Of a stretch of DNA of 64,000 nt, positions 52,740 to 63,857 are shown piece by piece. Origin of the DNA: DASWJZ01 sp963720705 (lineage in GTDB: Bacteria > Pseudomonadota > Alphaproteobacteria > Rhizobiales > Afifellaceae); NCBI GenBank assembly GCA_963720705.1, contig CAVRGJ010000002.1:620001-684000 (forward strand), given 5' to 3'. The stretch's first letter is position 1. Each line of letters starts with the position of its first letter. A model generated the notes under the pieces. The model was not told the origin of the DNA, searched no databases, and worked only from the letters and a program-made list of their open reading frames with translations. A program made the translations under genes and the position numbers.

Positions 52740-54374
52740 ATGGCGGGGGAAACGCATGCGGTCAAAAACCAGTCGCCACCCTATGGCGGCGTCAACCTTT
52801 TCGACGTCGATCCGCTGCTGAATTCCGCCGCCGCCGGCTTCCCGGATTCCGTCAGGGCCGACCTTTCCGACCTCGGCGCCTTCTGGGGGACGCACGAGGC
52901 GCGGGATTTCGCCCGCCTCGCTAACCGCCAGACGCCGGAACTCGAGCGCTACAGCGCGAAGGGCGAGCGGGTCGACCAGGTGATCTTCCACCCGGCCTAT
53001 CACGCGCTCATGCGGCGCTCGGTGCTTGCCGGACTGCACTGCTCGGCCTTCGACCGGGGCAATGACGAGGCGGGCCTTCGGCACCGCGCGCGCGCCGTCA
53101 GGCTCTACCTCACGGCTGAGACGGAATGCGGCCATCTTTGCCCTATGACCATGACCAACGCGTCGCTCGCGACGCTGAAGCACGCGCCCGAGCTCTTCGC
53201 CGAATGGGCGCCGCGCGTCCTTTCGCGGAGCTACGACCGCAATTTCCGCCCGGCCGACGAGAAGCGCGGCGTGACGCTCGGCATGGGGATGACGGAGAAG
53301 CAGGGGGGCACGGACGTCCGCGCGAACACGACGCGGGCGGAAGAAGGGGAGGGCGGACTCTACCGCCTGACTGGCCACAAATGGTTCTTCTCCGCGCCGA
53401 TGTCGGACGCCTTCCTGGTGCTCGCGCAGGCCAAGTCGGGCCTAACCTGCTTCCTGATGCCGCGCTTTCTGCCCGACGGGTCGCAGAACGCGATCCGGCT
53501 CGAACGCCTGAAGGACAAGCTCGGCAACCGCTCCAACGCTTCGGCCGAGGTGGAGTTCGACGGCGCCGGCGCCTGGCGCGTCGGCGAAGAGGGACGTGGC
53601 GTCGCGACGATCCTCGAAATGGTGACGCTGACCAGGCTCGACTGCGCGGTGGCGAGCACCGGGCTGATGCGGAGCGGCTTTGCGGAGGCCGTGCATCACG
53701 TCCGTCATCGCGCCGTCTTCGGCCGGGCGCTGATCGACCAGCCGCTGATGACGCGCGTGCTCGCCGACATGGCGCTCGACCTCGCCGCCGCTTTGGCGCT
53801 CTCGATGCGGCTCGCGGAGGCCTTCGACATGGCGCAGAGCCAGCCGGCGGAAGCGGCCTACGTGCGGCTGATGACGCCGACGGTGAAATACTTTGTGTGC
53901 AAGACCGCGCCGGCCTTTCTCTACGAGGCGATGGAGTGCCTCGGCGGCAATGGCTACGTGGAGGAAAGTATGCTGCCGCGCCTCTATCGCGAGGCGCCGG
54001 TCAACGCCATTTGGGAGGGCTCCGGCAACGTGATGGCGCTCGACGTCGTGCGAGCGCTCAAAGCCGAAGGCGTGCTGCAGCACGTTATCACCACGATCGG
54101 CAGCGAGCTTGGCCAGGGTTCGAAATCCGCGCTCGACGTGCTGCTTGCCGCGGCAGGCGTAGCGGCCGAGGACGAAGGCTCGGCGCGGCTCCTCGTCGAG
54201 CAGCTTGCGCTGACGGCGGCGGCGGCCGCGCTTCGGCGCGACTTCCCGCCCCCGATCGCCGACGCCTTCATCGAGACGCGGCTCGGGCGGCCGTGGCGCG
54301 CCACTTACGGCATGCTCGACGCCCGCTTCGGCGCGCGCCAGATCGTCGACTACATCGCACCTGCGGTGGATTAG
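52740..54374 (+). CDS. aidB: AidB-like acyl-CoA dehydrogenase
   Basis: 544 residues with the domain plan of AidB, the flavoprotein of the adaptive response to alkylating agents. It is longer than ordinary acyl-CoA dehydrogenases, with an N-terminal extension ending KNQSPPYGGVNLFDVD and C-terminal helical tail. FAD-contact motifs MGMTEKQGGTDVRAN and ECLGGNGYVEESMLPRLYREAPVNAIWEGSG are present. The Arg-rich C-terminal DNA-binding site is less conserved than in E. coli, so DNA binding is uncertain. ATG 52740 starts 85 bases after, and divergent from, pyrB. Confidence 0.85.
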   Translation: MAGETHAVKNQSPPYGGVNLFDVDPLLNSAAAGFPDSVRADLSDLGAFWGTHEARDFARLANRQTPELERYSAKGERVDQVIFHPAYHALMRRSVLAGLHCSAFDRGNDEAGLRHRARAVRLYLTAETECGHLCPMTMTNASLATLKHAPELFAEWAPRVLSRSYDRNFRPADEKRGVTLGMGMTEKQGGTDVRANTTRAEEGEGGLYRLTGHKWFFSAPMSDAFLVLAQAKSGLTCFLMPRFLPDGSQNAIRLERLKDKLGNRSNASAEVEFDGAGAWRVGEEGRGVATILEMVTLTRLDCAVASTGLMRSGFAEAVHHVRHRAVFGRALIDQPLMTRVLADMALDLAAALALSMRLAEAFDMAQSQPAEAAYVRLMTPTVKYFVCKTAPAFLYEAMECLGGNGYVEESMLPRLYREAPVNAIWEGSGNVMALDVVRALKAEGVLQHVITTIGSELGQGSKSALDVLLAAAGVAAEDEGSARLLVEQLALTAAAAALRRDFPPPIADAFIETRLGRPWRATYGMLDARFGARQIVDYIAPAVD

Positions 54375-54406
54375 CAGACGTCTCTGTCAGACGTTCGGCC
54401 GGCTTC

Positions 54407-55559
54407 TCACACGCCTGCGGCGGAGTATGGGAAGTCGGTCGGTACGGGTAATGTCGGATCTACATGCCGGCGCAGCGCTGCGTCGCAGACCGCGTAACCC
54501 CAGTTGATCAGCCGCTCCTGCAACTCGTCCGGCATCCGCTTCAGCCGGGTGGGAGTCTCCGCGAGCTCCGTAGTGCGGTCGAAGGGGCAGTGGAGAGAAT
54601 CGGCAAGGCCGTAGTCGGCGATATTGGTGCGGATGCCCCAATAGGTGCCCTTACGATGGTTGGCGTCGGCCGCTGGCGCCTTATAGGAATCGATCAGCTG
54701 TCGTTTGCGCAGCGACCGCACTTGGTTGTCGATGAGATCGAGCACTCGCACGGAATGGCGCGCCCAGTCGCTCTTGGGCTCTTCCTCCGCCTGCATCTTG
54801 CCGCCGGCGTCGCTGACCAGGATGGTGTCGTAGTGCTTCCACGCAGTCTCAAGCCCGAGATTGTCATAGACGCCGCCGTCGCTCAGCAGGACCTTCCGGG
54901 TGAAGGGTTCCCGCTGCAGGTCGAACCCGGTCCCCGGCGTGAACGCGCTGGGGTCGAGGCGCATCTCGAAGGGTGAGAGCACAGGTGGAAAGGCAGAGGA
55001 TGCGGTCACCGCGTGGGAAAGCGGAAGCGTCGGATTCTTGACCTCGCCGACGCGCCAGTCGCGCATATAGGGCTTCATGAACCGCCACAGCGCCCCTGAC
55101 TGGACGTTGGTGGCGTTGATGACGAAACGCGGTTCGTCTGGCAGGTCCTGCAGCGTGGCATCCTTGAAGAGATACCTGTCGTAGGCTTTCGCGATCCGGT
55201 CGCTGATGCTGCCGGGAAGAACAAGGCCCAGGAAGATCGCCTCGGCGTCGATCGTCTCTCCCGGCGAGGCTCCGCAAAGGTGCGACGACCTGCGGAACGA
55301 AATCGCTTTGCAGTTTTCGCGGGTCGAAGCTCAGTTTGCCCCAGGCAAGGGCCAACGCGCCGGCGGTGATCGAACCGCCGGACACGCTCGATATGCGTTT
55401 CAGGTCGCGCAGCTTTCCTGCCTCGTAGAGCCGCCAAAGCGCGCCGATGTGGAAAACCATGGCTCGGTAGCCACCCCCCGAAAGGCAAAGTGCGGCTCCC
55501 GGGTCCGGCCGCCGTCCAGGCGGGTCCGTGGCGATCGCGGTTACTGGCGCGTCGGGCAT
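54407..55559 (-). pseudogene. Patatin-like phospholipase, broken by a single-base frameshift
   Basis: ~383-residue patatin domain protein when one base is dropped near 55259 (joining ...APLRSLAG to ETIDAEAIFLGLVLPG). Catalytic motifs are intact: oxyanion loop SGGGYRAM, nucleophile serine in SVSGGS, and Asp of SDGGVYDN. A patatin acts as a lipid acyl hydrolase. Start ATG 55559; length 1153 = 3n+1. It is last in a minus-strand series and separated by 105 bases from the amine oxidase gene. The C-terminal ~220 residues otherwise read through cleanly, which argues against long decay. Confidence 0.8.
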
Positions 55560-55664
55560 CGATTTCCGTGCGGTCTGCGGGCCGCTCCTTGTGGCTCCAA
55601 GCAGCGTGAATTTTGCATATCTGTGGTTGTATTGACAGCGCTGTCTTTGGGCGATGGCTTAGGA

Positions 55665-56769
55665 CTACGGCGCCGCCTCGGCAGCAAGCCAGCGCTGGAA
55701 GCGCGATGTATCGCCCGAGGTCACGGCCTCGGCGATCCGCCGACCGATCGCCGCGCCAAACTTGTAGCCGTGACCGGAGCAGGCCGAAACGATGAGCGCC
55801 TTTCCGCGCGCCCTCGCGAAGAAGCGCTCGTCGGCCGTGAAGGTGTAGGCGCAGGTCACGACCTTGGTGACTCGATACTCGGCGATGCGGGCGAACGGTG
55901 GTGCGAAGAGGTCGCGGATACGCTCGCCCTCGCCGGGCTCCGGATCGCGGTCGATATCGGGCGCGGAGGGACGCTTCACGAGTCCGGAGCCGAATTTCAG
56001 CCCGGTGCCGTCGACAGGTGGGAGGACATAGCCGTCGACCGGCCCGCCGACGTCGAGGATCGCCGGCGCCTTTTCCCATGCTGTCTTCAGGTCGGCAGGC
56101 GGATCGAGATAGGCGACGGCGGTCCTGAAGGGACGGAGCGAGTGCGGCGAGGTCGGGAAAGAAACTGAGCGTCCATGCGCCGGCGGTGACGACGATACGG
56201 TCGGCGACAACCACCTCCTCCAAGGCGGTCTCGACGCGGCCGGCTTCGGCATCGATTGCGGTGACCTTGTTGTGCTCGCGGACGTCGGCGCCATGCTTCA
56301 AGAGCCAGGCACGCAGGTCGCGCGCGATCCTCTGACAGAAGAGCACGCCGCCTTCCTCGCTGAAGAAGGCGTAGCGCATGGTCGCCTCGTCGAGGAAGGG
56401 ATAGCGCTTGGCAGCGTCGCGCGGATCGAGAAGCTCGTAGCCGAAGCCGGTGCGGTCGAGGCCGTCGCGATAGATGTCGGTGCCATCGCCTTCTTCGAGC
56501 GAGACAGCGAGGATGCCGGTCGATGCGAGATGATTTGCGCCGATATCACGCCACAACGCCTCCCACGCTTCGAACGCCTCGGTGATCATGAGGGCATAGC
56601 CGTCGGCCGACCCGTAGGCGCGGCGAATGATGCGATGCTCGTCGCCCGAGGCAGAGAGGGGGTTGGGTATCGGGCCGTGCTCCAAAAGTGTGACACGGTG
56701 CCCTTCGCGGGTCAGTGCCCAGGCTGTCGTGAGCCCTGAAATCCCGGCGCCGACGATTACGACGTGCAT
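55665..56769 (-). pseudogene. Sarcosine oxidase-type FAD amine oxidase, broken by a frameshift
   Basis: Rejoins to ~367 residues if one base is dropped near 56139 (...FPDLAAL to LRPFRTAVAYLDPP). N-terminal FAD motif VVIVGAGISGLTTAWALTREG with the acidic end LLEHG; C-terminal SACSGHGYKFGAAIG flavin motif; and VTCAYTFTADERF, in which the Cys is in the place of the covalent-FAD Cys of monomeric sarcosine oxidase. Likely oxidises a secondary amine or N-methyl amino acid to release H2O2. ATG 56769 begins three bases after the stop of the AEC transporter gene. Confidence 0.82.
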
Positions 56770-56771
56770 GG

Positions 56772-57698
56772 TCAAGCCAGGAGCCAGAGGTAGAGCGGCA
56801 GCGTAATCACTGCGAGGAGTGTTTGAAGCGTCACGATCTCGGCCATCAATCGCGCGTCGCCGCCCATTTTACGGGCAAGCACATAGGATGCGCTCGCGGT
56901 GGGGACAGCCGCGGCAAGCACCGCGATCCCGCGCGCCGTTCCGGTGACGCCGAGGAGCGCGGAAAAGCCGGCCACGAAGAGCGGCATCAGAAGCAGGCGA
57001 AGCAGCGTGCCGACAGCGAGCCGCACGCCGGGACGGCGCAGCGAGTGAAGATTGAGCCCGGCGCCGACTGCAAGCACGCCGCAGGCGAGACCGGCGTTGC
57101 CGAGAAGCTTCAGCGCTGAACCGATGCCGCCAGGTAGCACGATGCCGCTGAGATTGAGCGCGATGCCGATCGCGCACGCGAGGATCAGCGGGTTGCCGGC
57201 AAGCTCCATCGCGATCCGCTTCGGCGACGGCCGCGTCGCCGCGGCGAACCAGGAAAGCACACTAACGCAAAGAACGTTCAGAAGCGGAATCATTGCGACG
57301 ATGGCGACCGACATCAGCGCGACGCCCTCCGCGCCGTAGAGGAAGCCGGCTATGGCGATCGCAACGGTCGTGTTCCACCGCGTCGCACCTTGGAAGATCG
57401 AGGTGAAGCCCGGGCCGTCCACACCGAAGCGCGATGCCAGCAGCGGACGCAGCAAAAGACAGAGCGCGGCCATGGTCAGGATCGAAAGGATCAGCGCCAG
57501 CCCGAGCGTCGTAAACGGAAGCGCTGAAAGGTCGGTCGTGGTCAGCGAGACGATGAGCAGGCTCGGGAAGAGGATGTAGTACATCAGCGTGTCGAGCCCG
57601 GCCCACTGCTCGCGCGGAATGATCGGGATGTTCGCCGCCGCCCAGCCGACGACGATGACGATCAGCACGGGCAGCAGCGCGTTGAGCGCGACGCTCAT
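56772..57698 (-). CDS. AEC (auxin efflux carrier) family transporter
   Basis: 308-residue inner-membrane protein with about ten helices in two inverted halves; recognised by NALLPVLIVIVVGWAAANIPIIPREQW at the start and the mid-protein SIFQGATRWNTTVAIAIAGFLYG block. The family includes bacterial malonate and lysine-type exporters/importers; the substrate is unknown, though the adjacent amidohydrolase and amine oxidase suggest an amino-acid derivative. The stop nearly overlaps the start of the oxidase gene; it begins 19 bases after the amidohydrolase gene. Confidence 0.88.
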   Translation of the reverse strand: MSVALNALLPVLIVIVVGWAAANIPIIPREQWAGLDTLMYYILFPSLLIVSLTTTDLSALPFTTLGLALILSILTMAALCLLLRPLLASRFGVDGPGFTSIFQGATRWNTTVAIAIAGFLYGAEGVALMSVAIVAMIPLLNVLCVSVLSWFAAATRPSPKRIAMELAGNPLILACAIGIALNLSGIVLPGGIGSALKLLGNAGLACGVLAVGAGLNLHSLRRPGVRLAVGTLLRLLLMPLFVAGFSALLGVTGTARGIAVLAAAVPTASASYVLARKMGGDARLMAEIVTLQTLLAVITLPLYLWLLA

Positions 57699-57717
57699 CG
57701 ACGTGCTCGCGTTCGTT

Positions 57718-58848
57718 TCAGGCCGGATGCCACCAGCGCCCGGCGAGCACCGTCCCGGCGGCGAAGAGGCGCTCCTTCGCCGTCACCACCTCGCCCAGCA
57801 CGTCCTCCAGCGGGAATGTGCCCTGCCGCATCTCCAGGATGCTCGCGTCGCCCACGCTGCCGGGCTTGAAGCTGCCGAGCTCGGGCCGCTGCAGCGCCGT
57901 CGCTGCCTTGATCGTCGAAGCGGCGATGACGTCGGAGAGCGGCATGCCGAGGACGAGGAACTTCGACAGCGTCGTCACCTGGTCGAAGGCCGGGCCCTCG
58001 ATGCACAACATGTGGATGTCCGAAGAGATCGTGTCGGGCGGGAAGCCAGCATCCATCATGACGCGCGCCGTCTTCCACCCGAAGGAGCCCTTGCCGTGGC
58101 CGACATCGAAGAGGACGCCGCGCTCGCGGGCGGCGACGACCTCCGGCTTCACCTGCCGATTCGACATGTAGGGCGCGTTGGGGAAGGGGCGGTAGCAATG
58201 GGTGAGGACGTCGCCGGGGCGGAGCTTTTCGACGACGGCCTCGTAGCTCGGCGGCGGCTCGTCGATGTGGGCCATCACCGGCAGCCCCGTCTCGTCGCCG
58301 ACCTGCAGCGCCACGTCGAGCGGCCCGATGCCGGACGGGCCGCTGGCTATCCGCCCGATCCTGACCTTGATGCCGACGATCACGTCACGGTTGGCGTCGG
58401 CGACCTCCGCCGCGTCGCGCGCCGCCATCAGGCGGATGTCATGGCTCTCGCCGACCATGACGGTCTTCGAGAAGGCGAAGATGCCGGCGAAGGAGATGTG
58501 AAGATAGGCGAGGATGCGTGCGTCGGAACGGTCGATGACGTGCTTGCGAAAGCCGGGGAAATTGCCCGGGCCGGCACTGCCGGTGTCGACGAAGGTGGTG
58601 ACCGCGCTCGTGCGGGCGAGGCCGTCCGCGTCGACGCCGAGCGAGGTGCCGCCCCAATAGACATGCGTGTGGAGGTCGATCAGACCGGGCGTTACGATCC
58701 GCCCCGCAACGTCGCGGCTGTCTCGGGCGTCGAGGCCATCGCCGACTGCCGCTACTTTGCCGTTCGCAAACGCGACATCCGTTACGCGATCGATCCCTTG
58801 AGACGGGTCGATCACGCGTCCGTTCTTCAGAACCAGGTCGTATGTCAT
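57718..58848 (-). CDS. Amidohydrolase / deacetylase family metal-dependent hydrolase
   Basis: 376 residues with a complete metal site: HxH in GLIDLHTHVYWGG, an active-site Lys region GIKVRIGRIASG, later His in VMAHIDEPP and THCYRP, and Asp in SSDIHML. The arrangement matches the amidohydrolase/deacetylase subfamily, some members of which are N-acyl-amino-acid hydrolases. Its start overlaps the ruvX stop (ATGA), so it is translated together with ruvX and the two genes behind it. It probably supplies the amine substrate for the downstream oxidase. Confidence 0.85.
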   Translation of the reverse strand: MTYDLVLKNGRVIDPSQGIDRVTDVAFANGKVAAVGDGLDARDSRDVAGRIVTPGLIDLHTHVYWGGTSLGVDADGLARTSAVTTFVDTGSAGPGNFPGFRKHVIDRSDARILAYLHISFAGIFAFSKTVMVGESHDIRLMAARDAAEVADANRDVIVGIKVRIGRIASGPSGIGPLDVALQVGDETGLPVMAHIDEPPPSYEAVVEKLRPGDVLTHCYRPFPNAPYMSNRQVKPEVVAARERGVLFDVGHGKGSFGWKTARVMMDAGFPPDTISSDIHMLCIEGPAFDQVTTLSKFLVLGMPLSDVIAASTIKAATALQRPELGSFKPGSVGDASILEMRQGTFPLEDVLGEVVTAKERLFAAGTVLAGRWWHPA

Positions 58849-59345
58849 CGCTGGATATTAGCGGCGGCGCGGAGCGACGCCAGCCGGTCGAGAGCGCCTT
58901 GCAAGATGAAGGCGGCGGCCGCCGCGTCGATTCTTTCCGCGCGCTTCTTGCGGGACATGTCCGCCTCCAGCATGGCACGTTCGGCGGCGGCGGTCGAAAG
59001 CCGCTCGTCCCAGAGCACGACGGGGAGGTCGGTCAGCGGCGCGAGGTTCCTGACAAACGCACGTGTCGCCTGGGCGCGCGGCCCCTCGGTGCCATTCATG
59101 TTGACGGGGAGGCCGAGGACGAGGCCGCCGACTTTTTCGTCCGCGCACAGCGCGAGTAGCGCTTCTGCATCCTTGCCGAATTTTGTCCGCTTGATGGTCC
59201 GAAGCGGTGTGGCGATCCTCAGTCCCGGGTCCGAGAGAGCGACGCCGATTGTCTTCGTGCCGAGGTCCAGCCCGGCAAGGCGTGTACCCGATGGCAGACG
59301 CGGAGGCAGGTCTTCGATCGGGATGTCGGGACCGGAGGCGGGCAT
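58845..59345 (-). CDS. ruvX: Holliday junction resolvase RuvX (YqgF)
   Basis: 166-residue YqgF/RuvX nuclease, also implicated in 16S rRNA 5'-end maturation. RNase H-like fold: LAGLDLGTKTIGVALSDPG (Asp ligand), GGLVLGLPVNMNGTEGPRA (~82-100), VVLWDERLST (~110-119; Glu ligand) and terminal DAAAAAFIL with Asp. ATG 59345 gives the normal start; an in-frame GTG/ATG further upstream has no ribosome site. It overlaps the amidohydrolase gene by four bases. Confidence 0.92.
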   Translation of the reverse strand: MPASGPDIPIEDLPPRLPSGTRLAGLDLGTKTIGVALSDPGLRIATPLRTIKRTKFGKDAEALLALCADEKVGGLVLGLPVNMNGTEGPRAQATRAFVRNLAPLTDLPVVLWDERLSTAAAERAMLEADMSRKKRAERIDAAAAAFILQGALDRLASLRAAANIQR

Positions 59346-59413
59346 TGGGCCCAACCTTACTGCTTTCCGCGCCCACATCCGACAAGCGATTTCTAGGGAA
59401 GCGCTCGGCTGTA

Positions 59414-59504
59414 GTGCGTGCTTCGAGGCTCCATTCCGCCCTCATCCTGAGGTGCGAGCGGAGCGAGCCTCGAAGGGGCGGAATGGAGCACCTCAGCATG
59501 AGGG
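59414..59504. repeat. Palindromic intergenic repeat, copy 2
   Basis: Same modules as 34218-34323, partly rearranged: GTGCGTGCTTCGAGGCTCC precedes CCCTCATCCTGAGGTGC (59439-59455), followed by GAGCCTCGAAGG and GCACCTCAGCATGAGGG (59488-59504). The inner GGCTCCATTCCGCC / GGCGGAATGGAGC arms pair. It lies in the divergent ruvX/parC region. A mosaic repeat of the kind common in Rhizobiales. Confidence 0.85.
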
Positions 59505-59569
59505 CGGTTGGGTGGCGCGCGGATGAGAGGTGAGTTGTCGCCAGGAGTTGGCATGGCTAACTAGGACAC

Positions 59570-61849
<2,280 letters not shown>

Positions 61850-61885
61850 TTCGAGGTCGTGAAGCTTAGCCGGCTAAGATAGAAC

Positions 61886-62332
61886 TTAGGGGCTCGCCTT
61901 CGATGCTGCGGCATGGCGGGTCGTCGTGCGGCGCGTCGCAACGCGCCCGTCGCTGTAGTTGCCGGCGAGGTCGCGGGCCAGTCTGACGACGGCGTTTCGA
62001 AGCGCCAGGCTGCCGATCTGTGCATAGGCCTGCAGCAGCTCGGTTGCACCTGGCTCACTCAGGATCGCGCGTGCGTCGGCCCGGTCGCCGTCTGCGGAGG
62101 CAGAACCGGAACTCCCGGTGAAGAAATAGGCGACCGGAACGTCCAGAACCTTGCTGATCTCAGCGAGTCGTCCCGCGCCTATGCGGTTGGTCCCGTTCTC
62201 GTATTTCTGCACCTGCTGAAAGGAAACGCCAATTTCCTTGCCCAGCTTCTCTTGGCTTATCCTCAGTTGCTTCCGCCGCGAACGAAGGCGCGCACCCACC
62301 AACGCGTCCATTGGTGTCGCTGCTTTTGCCAT
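61886..62332 (-). CDS. XRE family transcriptional regulator
   Basis: 148-residue DNA-binding protein. A single helix-turn-helix of the Cro/C1 type lies at ~10-66: VGARLRSRRKQLRISQEKLGKEIGVSFQQVQKYENGTNRIG, with the Q-Q-V-Q-K-Y-E-N-G recognition helix. The C-terminal half is a helical region (ELLQAYAQIGSLALRNAVVRLARDL) likely for dimerisation. This 140-residue type is common in rhizobia, where it controls growth and surface traits. ATG 62332 after GAGG; the frame extends 27 codons upstream without a ribosome site. Convergent with parC. Confidence 0.88.
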   Translation of the reverse strand: MAKAATPMDALVGARLRSRRKQLRISQEKLGKEIGVSFQQVQKYENGTNRIGAGRLAEISKVLDVPVAYFFTGSSGSASADGDRADARAILSEPGATELLQAYAQIGSLALRNAVVRLARDLAGNYSDGRVATRRTTTRHAAASKASP

Positions 62333-62454
62333 TTGCGGAACCTCATTTTCACAATTCTCAGCCGTCAGGTTGTAGCCGAGTTCGATTGCCAGTTCCAATC
62401 CGATATCGGCCAAATATGTCGCGCTTTGCCGCAGGTACCTACACTTGCGGAATC

Positions 62455-63201
62455 TTAGTTAATCCGCACCCAACCACGCGGCGAGAGCCGTTCTTGCGGC
62501 CTGAAGCGGGCCTTGTAGTTCATTTTCGGCGAGCCATCGACCCAGTAGCCAAGATACACGTAAGGCTTGCCGAGCTTCCGGGCGCGCTCGATCTGTTCAA
62601 GGATCATGAAGGTGCCGAGCGAACGGTTGGTGAGATCGGGGTCGAAGAAAGAGTAAACCATCGACAAGCCATCGGAGAGAAGGTCGGTCAGCGCGCAGGC
62701 GACGATCCCGCCCTCGTCACGGCCGGTCGCGGCGCTGTCCGGCCCGCGGCGCCGATATTCGACGACACCGCTCTCGACGTGGCTGTCTTCCACCATCAGC
62801 GCGTAGTCGAGCACCGACATATGCGCCATGCCGCCGTCCGAATGTCGACTGTCGAGATAGCGGCGGAAGAGGCTGTACTGCTCGCTCGTCGCCTGGGCTG
62901 CTCGGAAGCGGCCGATCAGGTCGCGATTCGCCTTCCACACGCGGCGCATGCTGCCGGTCGGACGGAAAGCGTCGACGCACACGCGCACCGAAATGCAGGA
63001 CATGCAGGATTCGCAGGCGGGGCGGTAGGCGATGCCTTGGCTGCGGCGGAACCCGCCTTGGCTCAGAAGATCGTGCAGCTCGGCGGAGTCCGGGCCGACG
63101 AGATGGGTGAAGACCTTGCGCTCCTGGCGGCCCGGCAGATACGGGCAGGGGCTCGGAGCGGTCAGGTAGAACTGGTGGGCGTCTGTTACGATCTTCGTCA
63201 T
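62455..63201 (-). CDS. bpt: Aspartate/glutamate leucyltransferase (Bpt)
   Basis: 248-residue N-degron enzyme that attaches leucine from Leu-tRNA to proteins with N-terminal Asp or Glu, making them ClpS-ClpAP substrates. The N-terminal half carries the cysteine block CESCMSCISVRV, and the C-terminal half the GNAT-like fold (DLTNRSLGTFMILEQIERARKLGKPYVYLGYW). Length and C-terminal PQERLSPRGWVRIN fit Bpt rather than a eukaryotic Ate1. ATG 63201; the open frame further upstream overlaps the RDD gene in another phase. Two ClpS adaptors and ClpA are in the same window. Confidence 0.92.
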   Translation of the reverse strand: MTKIVTDAHQFYLTAPSPCPYLPGRQERKVFTHLVGPDSAELHDLLSQGGFRRSQGIAYRPACESCMSCISVRVCVDAFRPTGSMRRVWKANRDLIGRFRAAQATSEQYSLFRRYLDSRHSDGGMAHMSVLDYALMVEDSHVESGVVEYRRRGPDSAATGRDEGGIVACALTDLLSDGLSMVYSFFDPDLTNRSLGTFMILEQIERARKLGKPYVYLGYWVDGSPKMNYKARFRPQERLSPRGWVRIN

Positions 63202-63310
63202 CGAAGCAGTCTCGCGCGGCGACCATACCACGCCAGAGTTGCCTGCAAGACAAGACCTGATGTGAAGCGCCCGGACCCCTCCCTTCGACGGGCGAAGGCG
63301 GGCGGCGAGG

Positions 63311-63784
63311 CTAGCCCGAGCGAACCGCCACCGTGCCGATGATGAGATCGTGGAGGAGCTGCTTGCGCTCGGTGAAAAGTGCGACAAGGAGCACGAGCGG
63401 CGTCAGGATCGTAACCGACACCCAGAAGAGCAGGGTCTGAAGAAGTGCTAGCCCGTAGTCGAGACGCCTGCCTCCGAGGGTACGCATCTCGATCCGCGTG
63501 AAGCGCATGCCCGGCGTTGCCGAATAAGGGCCGCCAAGCGTCAGCACGGAATAGAGAATCGCTACGACCGGCCAGACCGCCGGAAAAAGCAGCCAGAGCA
63601 GGCCGAACGTGAAGAGGCCGACGACGGCGATGACGGCGTAGGCAACGACCATGAGAAAGAAGATCACGGCGGCGTCGATCAGGAACGCGAACGTCCGCCG
63701 GGCGCGCACGCCGTCAAAGCGCTCAGGATGCACTGCGGGGTCGAACTCCAGTTCGCCGGCGTCGAGCGTGATGGTCTGGCTCAT
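63311..63784 (-). CDS. RDD family membrane protein
   Basis: 157 residues, three predicted membrane helices. The defining Arg-Asp-Asp-like triad is in the first helix (RARRTFAFLIDAAVIFFLMV) with Gly-rich GGPYSATPGMRFTRIEMR between helices, as in the RDD family. Function is not well known; some homologues are ion transporters. It lies between hemB and bpt on the same strand, the usual order in this lineage. Confidence 0.9.
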   Translation of the reverse strand: MSQTITLDAGELEFDPAVHPERFDGVRARRTFAFLIDAAVIFFLMVVAYAVIAVVGLFTFGLLWLLFPAVWPVVAILYSVLTLGGPYSATPGMRFTRIEMRTLGGRRLDYGLALLQTLLFWVSVTILTPLVLLVALFTERKQLLHDLIIGTVAVRSG

Positions 63785-63857
63785 CGTGTCACCTCCAGCG
63801 GCGGGAAATGGTGGCGGCGTGGCTTCGGTTCAAGACAAAGCGGCGCGCTCGGCCCCG

